A stretch of DNA of 64,000 nucleotides from Blasia pusilla. Lineage: Eukaryota; Marchantiophyta; Marchantiopsida; Blasiales. The stretch's first letter is position 1. Every line of letters begins with the position of its first letter. Positions 1 through 10,294 of this stretch are shown here, piece after piece. A model generated the notes under the pieces. The model worked only from the letters and a program-made list of their open reading frames with translations, was not told the DNA's origin and searched no databases. The DNA is taken from the NCBI GenBank assembly GCA_050084515.1, contig CM114275.1:16988001-17052000 (forward strand), in the 5' to 3' direction. Position numbers and translations under genes: made by a program.

Positions 1-433
1 CTCTCCTAATGAGAGGCTTGGGTTACACACACAAGGAAATCAAGACTATAGCTCCGCTGCCTCATGCTAAGAGATTCAACAAAGAGAGAATGAGCTCTCA
101 AGCTCTCTCTCTTGGAGGTATACCCCCTTCCCTCTCCCAAGCCCTCTCAATGGTAAACCTATGCTCGCAGGTCACCTCCTTGGCTCTTGACGTGTTGTAG
201 CGGGTCAAGAACCACTTCCAAAAGTGGAAAGTCAACTATCCACAATATGGAAACTTACCTGAAATAGTAAGTTTCTCTATATGGCTCCAAATGAGCCGAA
301 ACGAAGGGGAAACCTGCTCTCTCTCAGGTTTCCTGTAGCCTCAAGAGGTCATCCTCAACCTCCTCGGCCTGTCCTCCACTACTCGTGCAGACGCTCTACT
401 AGATCCCATCGATCTATTCTAACAGTCATGACA
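1..433 (-). mobile_element. LTR-like repeat, family B (truncated by window edge)
   Basis: This copy matches stretches at 8741-9249, 15060-15608, 24545-25080 (opposite orientation), 40561-40790 and 59105-59436. Read on the minus strand it starts TGTCATGACTG at 433, and sister copies start TGTCACG, an LTR-like TG terminus. Nothing in it looks coding. The part beyond position 1 is outside the window. The LTR identity is inferred from the TG..CA ends and from copies bordering a retroelement at 8.6-15.6 kb. Confidence 0.6.
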
Positions 434-918
434 AGTGAGATCTTGTATTCGGATAAGGCATCTAGATCAGGACCAAGTGTTGAATTACTAATATTTGAGC
501 CCGCCCTAACGCCGACGGGGCAAATTATTCTGTCTTGGGGGTTATGGTGATCTCATTCATTATGCATGAGTAAACTTAGTGATGCGCCTAAGTAGAATAT
601 GAGTGACCCAAAACTAGTACAAATTGGCTAGGTAAAGAGGTGGTTGTTTACAAATAGTGAGTGAATGAAGTGTTAGGTTGCACACTTAGTTAGCTTATTT
701 TGATAGTTTAGATTAGTTTTGAAGAACAGGTCTAGGATGATTGAAGTGAAGAAGCTAATAATTCTAAGTGCTACAAGCAACAACCTAACACTTAAGCCAA
801 AAGAGGAATTGCAGGTTAGCGACCAAAACAAGATTCAGTGTTAAGGGGTCTACTTCCTAGAAATTAACATTAAAAGTTTTGTATTGTTGAGGACATCAAC
901 CTTATAAGGAGGGATGAG
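434..918. other. No gene seen
   Basis: Spacer between two LTR-like repeats. No open frame with recognisable protein similarity was found on either strand. Confidence 0.5.
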
Positions 919-1947
919 TTTCACGACCCTCATAACCAAACAAACACCAAATAGGTGCCAAGCAAAACATCGGAACTCTAGTGGACTCACGCTACGATGA
1001 TCGCACTTTGGAGAGGCTTTTGGAAAGGTCTCTTGGAAAAGTCCAAGAGATGAAACGTGGAATAAAGTTATGCAATTCATGCGTTAGTAGTCGCAACCAG
1101 GAAACCTAGACCAAACGTGAATCAAGACTTGAGATGAGTTGAGTCTTGGAAGGTTGGTTGCCAAAGAGGTGAGAACCAGTTTTGGAACACGACTAGTGTT
1201 TGAGGAATTTGATTGTGATTTGGACCGTAACTTTTAGCCCCAAGATGTGTTTAAGACAAATAAGAGCGCACTGGGAATCTTATCTTGATACGTTTCCAAT
1301 GCACTAAATATCTTAGAAAACGCATAAGTATAAGTTGAGATATTGGCCAAAAACAATTGTGAGAACAATCGGGTTGAGGGCCAATCTAAGGGGCCCGATT
1401 GTCTTTCCCTAAATTTAGGGGGATCCCGGTGATCCCTAGAGGTAATAGTAAGGGGAAGTCTCTCCAAGGAGTCTTGGAACACAAACCCCACTTTGAGCAC
1501 CAAACGGTATCTCAAGGATACGGGATGGAACGAGAGTTTGGCGTTGGAACTCGAAACCCAAACCTGATCCAAGGGAGTGGATTCATAAGCCACACTTGGA
1601 TTCTGACTTGTAATTCATTTTTTTTGAGTCTCGATTAGGGACTCATTGGATTTCCATCGGACCGTTGGAACCGCTACGTGTGAAACGCCGTTTGAGGTAC
1701 CTGAACCGACCATAAAGTTTGTCCCAAGTCTTTCGAGACCTACCTGTGTTGTAAACCGCGAAACTAGGAAGGTTGAGCTTGATGAGAGGCCGAGTCAAGG
1801 ACTTGGCAAGTAAGAACCGTAGATTGATCCATACCCGACTAACGTGAGTGCGTGTGTATATGCAGATCAGCATTGAGAGCGTGACCTACTGAACGCACGC
1901 TTCCGCAACAACCAAGATTAACATTCAAGGAGAGTAGGCGCACGACA
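919..1947 (-). mobile_element. Solo LTR-like repeat, family K
   Basis: On the minus strand this begins TGTCGTGCGCCTACTC at 1947 and ends near a GGTCGTGA sequence around 919. The same repeat is on the plus strand at 22512-22971 (5' part only) and at 55462-56948. The TG..CA-like ends, a length of about 1 kb and the lack of coding sequence point to a solo LTR. The short frames within it are not conserved as protein and are treated as chance. Confidence 0.55.
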
Positions 1948-2013
1948 ACTAGCTTTTTCAGAGGTCTAAGTTTTCTCTCTGTGGTCCTTCCTTGGTAGAT
2001 CCTTTCTTTGGCC

Positions 2014-2560
2014 CTATATACAATCTTTCTTTATGTGGCCTTCCTTTCCATAGGTCCAAAATTTACCTTTTACATTACTACTGCTAGATCGACACTTAGA
2101 CCTATACATGCCTCTGCTTTGACTTCTATCAGTTGGCCTACCTTGGGCAACAAGAGTCTTTGAGTTTTTCTCCTCACTGCTCAACATCTTTCTAAACTCA
2201 TTAGACAATAATGTTGCAGTGACTTCATCCAACTTTATTGTATCTTTACCATATAATAGAGAAGTAATTAACTAGGTGCTCAAAAGAACTAGGCAACCAT
2301 GTCAGCAATAGCAATGCTTTATCTTCATCTTCTAGCTTTACCTCCATACAGGATAACTCACAAATGACTTGATTGAAATCATTTAGATGCTCCATCAGAT
2401 TTCCGCTTTTTTTCATACGTAGAGTGTACAACTTTTGCTTCAAGTACAGTCAACTTGTCAAAGACTTCGTCATATATAGGCTCTGTAACTTTGCCCACAA
2501 CTTTAGCTCAAAGTGTTCATTCATGAAATTGTACAAAACCTTGTGGCAAGAGTATATACA
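2014..2560 (-). pseudogene. Ty1/copia Gag relic
   Basis: The minus strand encodes a copia-type Gag of the UBN2/RVT-gag class. From 2560 down it reads LWAKLQSLYMTKSLTS, a stop, LYLKQKLYTLRMKKSGNL, then MEHLNDFNQVICELS and KALLLLTWLPSSFEHLV. It ends in a zinc knuckle whose first two cysteines are lost (FWTYGKEGHIKKDC, where CxxCxxxxHxxxxC is expected). Gag would coat element RNA in cytoplasmic particles. Stops and the lost cysteines make this a dead copy. The neighbouring reverse transcriptase piece is on the other strand, so the two were joined by an inversion or came from separate insertions. Confidence 0.75.
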
Positions 2561-2920
2561 TTGTACAAGAGTTGGGCTTTTGAGTATGTGATTTTGACTC
2601 CTCGCTATATGTCTTGAGAGGACAAGGTTATACATTTATCATTGTGTTGTATGTTGACGACATCTTGATTATTGGGAATATTGAGGATAGGATAAAACAA
2701 GTCAAGCTAAAGTTATAGGCAGAATTTGATATGAAGGACTTGGGGCAACTCAAGTACTTTGTTGGTGTTGAGTTCATCAGGGCTGGAAAGAGCATATGGT
2801 TATTACAATGACAAAATGCTCTTCACAAGCTTTCAAAATATGGTATGATGGTTGGTAAGCCAATCTCTACACCATTGGACCAGAGTGTGAATCTAAGAGT
2901 GGATGAAGGAGAGGAGCCGA
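2541..2920 (+). pseudogene. Ty1/copia reverse transcriptase fragment
   Basis: The plus strand reads VQELGF, a stop, then VCDFDSSLYVL, IIVLYVDDILIIG (catalytic YVDD box), FDMKDLGQLKYFVGVEFI, and KPISTPLDQSVNLRVDEGE. This is the palm-to-connection part of copia RT. It has at least three in-frame stops and ends abruptly after 2920. The same protein segment is in the copia relics at 21.4-22.5 kb (minus) and 50.9-57.8 kb (plus), so it belongs to the same family. Confidence 0.8.
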
Positions 2921-3337
2921 AAAGAGAGAAGAGAAGAAATTATTGTCAATCCAAAAAGATCATTTTTTAAGAGAGTTTCTTGTGATTTGAAGAGAGCTTC
3001 CTATAGGTCGAAGAGAGGGAGGAATTTTTTTTAACATATTTTACAATTATGTTCTCTTTTCTTAGTCACTCCCATAAAGTTTTTTCCTCTTCCCTTTTAT
3101 GGCAACCCCTCCGAATCCGACATGTTGTAGCATACATGAAACATTCTTGTATCCAATAATCTCTCAACACATAATTTAAAAATTGGAAAAAGCATTAGAG
3201 TCATAAATCTGTAACAAATCGCTTTATCCATCCAAGGTCTGAGGAAAAATATCATTTATGCATATTGATAAAATTTCAAACTCGTAGTGAACAGTTTGGC
3301 ATTTCCAAACTACACTCTCACACCTGATGTTGCATCC
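2921..3337. other. No gene seen
   Basis: AT-rich spacer after the copia fragment, with purine-rich (gagaagagaag) stretches. No coding signal was recognised. Confidence 0.5.
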
Positions 3338-4021
3338 TCAGAGTGGCTTGTTTAGGATACTTTGCACTTCTTTCAGGGACAAAATAAATTGGTGGATTCC
3401 TACTCCTAGCTCCGACTCTCTTAAAGCTACGAGCAAAACATAGTACATGAGCTTACAAGGGAAATGCCTTTTCCCACTTGTCTCTATCTGGACAAAGTCA
3501 TCACATGAACATGTAGGAAAGCAACAGATTTGTGCAACATACGTCCCAAAAACATTGGAATTCACGGTGTTGTTTTAACTTGTTCATAATCCAATACATT
3601 GTTCCTATTCCATTCCCACTATGCACATCTTTTGTGCCAATGATTTCCATGTTGGCCTCCTGAGTTGATGCGTTTCGCTTTGCCCTCTCCACCAATGGCC
3701 TATACATTCTATTTTTCTTCACTCCATTGCTTGACTCAAACAGAATAGTGGATTGAGATCATCCATCTTCTTTGGATACAAGCTGACATTAATCTTAGGT
3801 TGGATCCAAAATGCGAATGTCTCTGTAATGCAAAAATATTCCGAACTCTCTCCTTCTATCAGCCTGAATCCTAAACTTGTAAGATTTTCCACTTCCTCTT
3901 GAGTGCAATTGGTTCTTGCAGCGATGGGCCAAATTATGGGAATATTCCCTATAGCTCCAATGGTAGCTAAATATGACTTTTTGAATGCGCGTGATTTATT
4001 TGGGCAAACAAAGTACTTCAA
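3338..4021 (-). pseudogene. Unidentified interrupted coding-like region
   Basis: Three consecutive minus-strand frames (4021-3719, 3722-3501, 3565-3338) overlap end to start as if one coding sequence had two frameshifts. The first contains CTQEEVENLTSLGFRLIEGE, the second RMYRPLVERAKRNASTQEAN and GTMYWIMNKLKQHREFQCFW, the third ALRESELGVGIHQFILSLKE. Composition is normal for a soluble protein with Trp, Cys and charged residues, unlike chance AT-rich frames. I do not recognise the family. It could be a retroelement domain or a captured host gene piece. Confidence 0.3.
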
Positions 4022-4039
4022 TTGATCCAGTGTCCTTGT

Positions 4040-5058
4040 AAATCGTGCAAAGGTTTTGTGGTCCCCAAAAGCCTGCCAGTGGTTGGTTTGTCCTTGTGTA
4101 GTTATTTTTCAGGAAAGTGCTGCATGTTTGGTCTTGTTCGATTCTCTTGTCAAGCTCATTCTTTTCATATCAAGTAGGTTTTCTAGTTTTTCTTACTTCT
4201 CCGTAGGTGCCTTTTGTACAGGTTTTTTTAAGGTCAATTCCTCTCAAACGTCTTCCTTGCTCTTTCAACTCTTTACCTTATTGTTTCATCACTCCATACA
4301 TTTGCTATCTGATCTTAGAGATTCATATTCTTGAGCCACTTCTTTCGATGTCATTAAGGTCACTTTTCCTTTTCAATTAATTTTTATATTTATTAAAGTA
4401 ACTTTCAATCATAAATTCATCGTTGCCTAATCTTATTCTCTCCATGTAAATATCTTTTGGATGGATTTCACTACTTTTGTCATGGTTGTTATCCTCATGC
4501 TATCTCAAACTCACGCTTCATATGTCTTCTCTGGTCTTGAATAACTTGCCTACCGTTGCTTCTATGGAATAAGAAATGAAGTTGGATAATCCATTTACTC
4601 GCTTCTATGGTTTTACACGCCCTCCTACAACCATAATCTCTTCCTTTGGTTCCCTTTCTCATCGTAAGATATCACCATTTTCCTCCATATACTAGTATAC
4701 TCATTACACTCGCTACATTTCTTCCATATTCTTCTCTTCTCCCATCTTTTCCTCTTCCTATTGTGGCTAATCTCAATCTATTGTTACCGAAAACTACTAC
4801 TTTTCCATGCTTGCATATCTCATCTCTGCCGTTGCTTCCAACTCCCATCTATTCTACCCATATCTCCCCTCTTCCTCCTCTTCCTCCTTCCTCAACCTAC
4901 TTATCCTCTCATGGTTGTCCATCACCACCTCATGCACCTTCCACCTCCTCTCCTTGTAACCCTTCTACTTTTGCATTTATGCCAAAGGTTGGTTGAATAC
5001 CTTGTGCTAAGGAGTTTTCTCCTAATGGGATCAAAGACATCAGCGATATTATCGATCC
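4040..5058 (+). other. Pyrimidine-rich tract, no recognised gene
   Basis: A CT-rich stretch of about 1 kb with CCTCTTCC and TCCTC runs, especially 4640-4980. The plus-strand frames here (4646-4996 and 4761-5081) are Pro/Ser/Leu-rich purely because of base composition, so I do not call them genes. Confidence 0.45.
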
Positions 5059-5418
5059 ATGCATGGGCCTTCAATCCCTAATCCGATACTACCTCCTACT
5101 ACACTACCCATAACAATTGCTTGGACCTCGTTAAGCCAAATTGATCTCCTTTGCTCTTTCCACCCTCGTCCTAGACTCTACACTCGCATTCCTATTACTC
5201 TTCGCCCCATCATCCAACAAGCATTGCTTTTCCCATTAGAAAGCTTAGTGTGTGATCCCACAGATTTGAATGATTGGGGTCTCTTATTACTCTTCCAAAA
5301 TTGGGTGTTAGTCCTCCCTTCAAGGGGTGGTGTGACAAATCATCGTGAAACCTCCACAAGTATCCAGCGCTTTATGTCTGGGGATTGGGAGAATGTTCAA
5401 AATGAGCATGTACTTTGA
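5059..5418 (+). pseudogene. Unidentified 119-codon frame, possible retroelement linker
   Basis: An open frame whose C-terminal half reads DLNDWGLLLLFQNWVLVLPS, then RGGVTNHRE and IQRFMSGDWENV. A hydrophobic LLLLFxxxVLxxPxRGG segment followed by a (R/W)xxGDW motif resembles the region ahead of the reverse transcriptase in some non-LTR or algal/bryophyte-type retroelement proteins. No RT follows. This is a weak family resemblance, not an identification. Confidence 0.25.
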
Positions 5419-6340
5419 AGAAAGGCCTTAGCTAAAGTTTGAGAAAATAGAATATGACTAAATCACTAAAATATTTTACAAATCTTGTAGATACAAAGTG
5501 GCATAGTCCATCCGTGCGCTCACAGAAGGAATCTTGAGCTTCTTGCAATTTCAATGCTCCAAAATTGATAACACATGGTTATCTCAAGATAAACATATAC
5601 GGATTTCTACTTATTTTGTCAAATTCCAATGTTGGCATTGTGCACGTTGGCTCTAATTAAGGCCGAGGGATAGTCCTCCAGCCAATTGGCTCATTACAAA
5701 TTGAAATAGGTCGGGGTCTGGAGTGAATGGGTCACTGGAATTAAGAGGGAATTTCTTGGGCTATTTTCTTTTTGTTCTAGGTTGATTTCTTGAAAATTTT
5801 GTTGGATAAGCTTTCAACAAAGCTTGGATAATCCTTTTTTTTCCTCTGTTTTCTCCCATCGTGGTATCATTGAGATGATGTTGGACTTGGTGGTGTTGCA
5901 AAAAAGTACGACAAGTTGGCAGGACAAATAGTTCATCGCTTGATAAAAATTCTCACTTCCAAGCAACATAAAGTGAAAATCCTATTTCAGACACTACATA
6001 TCATCACGTGTTGTTTGATGTGTTGGTTGAGGTATAGCAATAGTCCTGAAAAAGTGCAAATTGTGTTTTGGATTACAATGCTGTTGGATTGCTCCAACTG
6101 TTGGAGGTGGCCAGAGAAAATAAGTTGGATAGGGATCTACTTGCACTTCTTGATGAGAACATTGTTGTTGCTGCTACTAGTGGCAAGTTAACTACACTTC
6201 TCCATCATTTTTTGAAATCTTTCAGGAGAGTGTGCCCTAGGAATCTACTAGTTGTTCTCACAGGTGTTCTGCACTCCCTACTAAACTATGGTTATGACTC
6301 TCATCTGTGTGTGGCAAATACAAGGTGAAATGGCTCAATA
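5419..6340 (+). other. Mostly empty; one unidentified frame at 6068-6328
   Basis: Most of this stretch shows nothing. The 6068-6328 frame reads DYNAVGLLQLLEVARENKLD, then DLLALLDENIVVAATSGKL and FLKSFRRVCPRNLLVVL. It is leucine-rich and helical in character and could be a broken exon of a host gene. Upstream in-frame sequence runs into stops. I do not recognise it. Confidence 0.25.
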
Positions 6341-6834
6341 TATGGAGAAAGTATGGCATGCAATGGTGAAATATATAATAGTTTGAAATATTATTATTTT
6401 CAGTTTCTAATCATTCATTCTCTATCCAAATATGTTTGTGGAGTGATCTAACTAGCCAGTACTAGCAGGTACACAACCTATTTGTGTACCTCCTATATGC
6501 GTGAGGCATGGTTTCAAGCTTCAACCACTTATCACTTTAATGGTCTAGGGTACGTAAGGCAATTTGAGCACCTCTTTGTTGTAACTAAATGATCACATAG
6601 TTGAGGGCATTGGTGACCGCCCCAGCCTAATACAGGAAATTCAATAAACTAGAATTTTGAACATAGCCAAAACGATAAACAAATGCGTTTATTTTTAATA
6701 AAAGAGCAACAAAGTGGAATTGGAAACGAGTAATTGCAACTTCATAATCATCTATTGTCTGCAAAGTTTGATTAATGAATGTGGGACTATCCTCACGGGA
6801 GCTCTAGATACTAGTTCTAATGACTTTTGTTTTG

Positions 6835-6882
6835 TGTGCAATGTGTACATCTCCAATGGCTTGTAGATGTACACATTGCACA
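6835..6882. repeat. Perfect inverted repeat, 18-bp arms
   Basis: The arms at 6835-6852 (TGTGCAATGTGTACATCT) and 6865-6882 are exact reverse complements, separated by a 12-nt loop. There is no T-tract or flanking gene to make it a terminator. It could be a MITE core, a small-RNA hairpin or a chance inversion. Confidence 0.8.
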
Positions 6883-6979
6883 TCTATCTACTTCGATTAT
6901 TAAGACATAAAATGCAAGGCAGTAATCTGCCCTCAACACTCCACTGCTATTATGTATCCAATTTGAAACAATCTGTGCT

Positions 6980-7560
6980 TATACACTATTCGAGCACTTG
7001 CACACAATGACACCCATGGTTGTGCATGGAGACTTCAAGACCAGCAATATCCTTTTGGATGTCAACTTAGAAGCGAAGGTCACACACTTCGAACTCTCTC
7101 AATTATTGGTAGAGGGCCATCAATTGCATGAAGGAAATTTTACTTGTTTTATCATCCACTAATGGTGACGGAACGGCTGGTTTCTTAGAGCCAGAATATG
7201 ATTTTAGATCTGCTTTAGCCTTCAATCGTCAAAATTTGTTTGAAGTCGGGATGGAAGCCCTTTCAACTCTTTTGCATGTGTAAAGCCCCACATATGTAAT
7301 CCAAAAAAATTACAAAACTTGTGTCTGTGAAGGCACTTCACAACTCAGAGGATCATTGAGAGTTGCAACGTGTATAGCTTTGGTGTCTTTTTCTTTGAAT
7401 TCTTGAGATACACATGTTATTCAATTCAATCATTCAACAAGAGCTCCAAAGTTAGGAGACAAGATCGAGAATCCATAACGAGATAGTCTTATTTGTGTTT
7501 TTTTGTATAAAGGGGAAAGTGGAAGATGCAAACATTATGACAACTGCTTAATGCTTAAAT
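6980..7560 (+). pseudogene. Receptor-like protein kinase relic (catalytic loop to subdomain IX)
   Basis: Kinase subdomains appear in order on the plus strand. The catalytic loop is VVHGDFKTSNILLD (7019-7060), where HGD replaces the usual HRD, followed by AKVTHFELSQLL, where the DFG metal-binding motif has become HFE. GTAGFLEPEY (7170-7199) is the activation/P+1 loop, and SCNVYSFGVFFFEFL (from about 7354) is subdomain IX. Such kinases phosphorylate Ser/Thr at the plasma membrane after ligand sensing. Stops and frame changes between blocks and the lost DFG aspartate show it is dead. No ATP-binding lobe or ectodomain was found upstream. Confidence 0.75.
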
Positions 7561-8093
7561 GACCAATTTGAGGTCATGGTAAATGTCCGGAGCGAAACTT
7601 GAGATAAATCTGAAAATCCGCCAAAGGTACTATGTAATGTTCCTACTTGAATATGTTGGACTTTCAACTTTGCCAAATTCATCATTTCAATCCGGTCCTA
7701 TTTTGTATAACAACAATAAATATCCATGTACTGTTTACTATAATTGTTGTTAAAAACCCTAATATTTGTTAGTTTTAATTATTTTAGGTTTACTCTTAAA
7801 TTATGTAGAAAAAATAAATAGTATATTTTTTAATATTCACATTTTTTAAAAATAAACTAAATTTATAGAAAAGATTGATTAAATTTTCTCATAGAAACGG
7901 TGTACTAAACACTTACTAGATGGGACAATATACATATTTTTAGTATTATTGCTTGTCTTCTTATGTAGATCCTATAATTTTTGGCTAAATATATTTAAAA
8001 AGTATTATAGGATTATCCATCTTATGCATCTTATGATTTGTATGTTTCATCCAGAAGTATATTTTTCCCAATGACATTTAAAGTTGAGATACA
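7561..8093. other. AT-rich spacer, no gene seen
   Basis: Strongly AT-rich, with runs such as tatattttttaatattcac. It contains no coding block and lies between the kinase relic and the zinc-finger frame. Confidence 0.5.
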
Positions 8094-8612
8094 TTGTGTG
8101 ACAAAGACATAAAGACTTATAGTTGTGAATATTGTGGATCAACCTTTTTGAGTCAAGGAGGTAAAAGAGGACATCAAGCTACCAGCATGGCATGTAGCCT
8201 ACTACAAAAGAGACAACGTCTCACCCACATCTTGAGGCCACAAACTTCTCCTTCGATACAATTACAAGCCTATGATTTGGTTCAACTTTCTCAATCTCCT
8301 CATTCAAGTGATCTACCTCTTTTTAACTATGATGATATTCAGACATCCCATGGAGATGGGAGGCCATATGATACAACCATTCAACTTGCATATTTTATCC
8401 GAAGTTTTCAAAACAAGATGTGTATGTCTAATGGTGATGTACGAGCTCTCTTGGGGATCATGTTTCATCAAGATTTTTCCTTAATTGATATGAAGACCAA
8501 GAATCTCAATGATTTGAGGACTTTTGAGAAATTATTTATGAACTCTGAGAGACGATGTTGGCAGAAACATATACTCAGAGAGAAGATAGGCATTGCCCCT
8601 TGTGTAACCCTT
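8094..8612 (+). pseudogene. C2HC zinc-finger exon, probable N-terminus of Plavaka-like transposase
   Basis: An uninterrupted frame starts MCDKDIKTYSCEYCGSTFLS. A zinc finger CEYC-x12-H-x6-C lies at residues 10-33, followed by a Ser/Pro/Gln-rich linker and a helical segment with TIQLAYFIRSFQNKMCMSN and LNDLRTFEKLF. N-terminal fingers of this kind precede the catalytic region in Plavaka/CACTA-related transposases. Coding sequence ends exactly where an LTR-like repeat begins at 8613, and transposase exons reappear on the same strand beyond the retroelement at 15.7 kb. I infer one gene split by a 7-kb insertion. The alternative is an unrelated zinc-finger gene. The last codons before the stop at 8645 are LTR sequence. 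Confidence 0.5.
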
Positions 8613-9249
8613 TGTCATGCGCATACACATCGCTACACAACATAAATTTTTGTCACCAAACATACATACAAACAAACACGATCCCATCCTAACTCATGGA
8701 ATCCACACAACGAGACAAGAAGTACCAAAATATCTCCAATAAAATCTATCAAATCTCACACAATGTCTCACACCAAGCTCTCCATCGTGTGCACTCTCTC
8801 TCATGTCAAACCAAACCCACTCTCTTAAATAGAGGCTTGGGTCACATACATAAGGCAAGGAGGACCATAGCTCGGCCATCTCATGCCAAGAGGCTCAATA
8901 AAGAGAGAATGAGTTCTCAAGCTTTCTCTCTTGGAGGTATACCCCCTTCCCTCTCCCAAGATCTCTCTTCGGAAACCTATGCTCGGATGTCATCTCCTTG
9001 GCTCTTGACTTGTAGTAGCGGGTCAAGGGAAACTTCCCAAAGTGGAAAGTTAACTATACGCCAAATGGAAACTTACCCGAAATAGCAAGTTTCTTTATAT
9101 GCCTCCAAATGAGCCGAAACAAAGGGAAAACCTGCTCTCTCACGTTACCAGAGGCCTTAGCACGACATCCTTGACCTCTTGAGGCTGTCCTACAGTATCT
9201 CCGAAAGTGCTCTACTAGATCTCGCCGATCTATCCTAAAAGTCGTGACA
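8613..9249 (-). mobile_element. LTR, family B, subtype with A-type 3' part
   Basis: Read on the minus strand it runs from TGTCACGAC (9249) to ..GCGCATGACA (8613), giving TGTC..GACA ends and 637 bp. It is in the same orientation as the family-B copy at 14.8-15.6 kb, with gag and integrase remnants between them, so it is placed as the 3' LTR of a minus-strand element. The 8613-8740 part recurs at 9252-9381 and 40437-40560. Confidence 0.6.
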
Positions 9250-9251
9250 AT

Positions 9252-9381
9252 TATCGTGCGCATACACATCGCTACACAACATACATCGTTGCCAACAAAC
9301 ACATACACAAACACGCACAATCCCATGCTAACTCATGGCATCCAAACAACGAGACAAGAAGTACCAAAATATCTCCAATTG
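9252..9381 (-). mobile_element. Partial LTR abutting the full LTR
   Basis: About 130 bp repeating 8613-8740 in the same orientation, ending two bases from the TG end of the full LTR. It looks like the 3' end of a second LTR left after recombination or tandem insertion. Confidence 0.55.
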
Positions 9382-9565
9382 GCCCGCTAGTTGGTGGTTA
9401 GGTCCCTCTTATTCTAGATAGCCATCTATCCCTACCTACCATTACATATATCTCTCGAACGCTAAGAGCAAAAAGTTCAGGTACTCATGTGGCCCCATCA
9501 TTAGTCGCCTTCTTGTCATCCATGTCATAGACACAAGTCACAATTTAGAACTACCTACTCTATAT

Positions 9566-9700
9566 ACATGTGGGACACATCCATCGTCCCCGAGGAACCC
9601 AAGTGAGAGGTGGCGTCAAACATGTCATATGCCATCCTCTCGAATACCCATCCTAGACTAGCATAGTGGCTGCACCACGGGCGGAACCACACAATATATA
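9566..9700 (-). pseudogene. PHD-finger-like domain after retroelement integrase
   Basis: In the reading frame that follows the integrase tail, the minus strand reads YILCGSARGAATMLV, a stop, then DGYSRGWHMTCLTPPL and VPRGRWMCPTC. The pattern matches a PHD finger, CxxC..MLxCDxC..GWHxxCLxPPL..W.CPxC. Three of the eight zinc ligands are lost (Tyr for the first and fourth cysteines, a TAG for the third). The GWHM, CLTPPL and W-CP-C core is intact. PHD fingers read histone H3 tails, so in an integrase C-terminus it could steer integration, as chromodomains do. The assignment rests on pattern, and the copy cannot fold as it stands. Confidence 0.65.
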
Positions 9701-9788
9701 TCGTAAGTCTGCATGAACTATTGCTAAGCTCGGATAAACTATATTGTCAATGTAAAGAAGGTGACATGGCGTAGAATTACGCACATGG

Positions 9789-10230
9789 TCCTTCTAAACC
9801 ATACCATTGCGTCCCTCCAATAAGAGAACACCATATGGCAAAATCTCATGCACTCTCAAGATAGTGTGCCCTGCAGTCACATCCAACATCGTGGGTGCTG
9901 TTTGCTGCAAGTAGACAGAGTCTCCTTGATGAAACCTCCGGATAATAGCTAGATTGATAATCACCTCCCCGAGTAGTCGCATACCTCAACGTATCCCGAT
10001 GTTGCACAATCGCCAAGTTCTCAAATGCTATGGGCATCACTCTCCAAAACAAGTCAGCCCTCTGAGAACATGCTCGCATCCATACATTGAGGTCATCAAG
10101 GTTCAATACCTCACCAACACTTTGACGAATGGACGAAGGTAAATCTGGCTCTTGACCATAAAATAGCAAGTACGGTGAGGAAGACGCTAAGGATGCTTGC
10201 CTATTGAATCTGTATCCCATCGCCAATCAC
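9789..10230 (-). pseudogene. Ty3/gypsy-type integrase C-terminal region
   Basis: The minus strand reads LAMGYRFNRQASLASSSPYL, LFYGQEPDLPS, LAIVQHRDTLRYA, then (after a frameshift) FHQGDSVYLQQTAP and ILRVHEILPYGVLLLEGRNG. The first part is the end of the catalytic core, where the family usually has SPYxLLYGRxP. The second is a GPY/F-like module (GD.V....G....L). The DDE catalytic part and everything upstream to the protease are missing, and gag sequence lies almost directly upstream. Integrase inserts element cDNA into nuclear DNA; this copy cannot. Confidence 0.8.
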
Positions 10231-10294
10231 GGAAACTAGAGGTCCCAATCTCCTAGGTGACCTCTATACAAGCCATACTTGCGCAATCATCTCT

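Noticed and set aside
4646-5081. Pro/Ser/Leu-rich frames that could suggest a cell-wall or secreted protein
   Set aside because: They arise from CT-rich composition; two overlapping frames are equally open and neither has the regular SPPP motifs of extensins.
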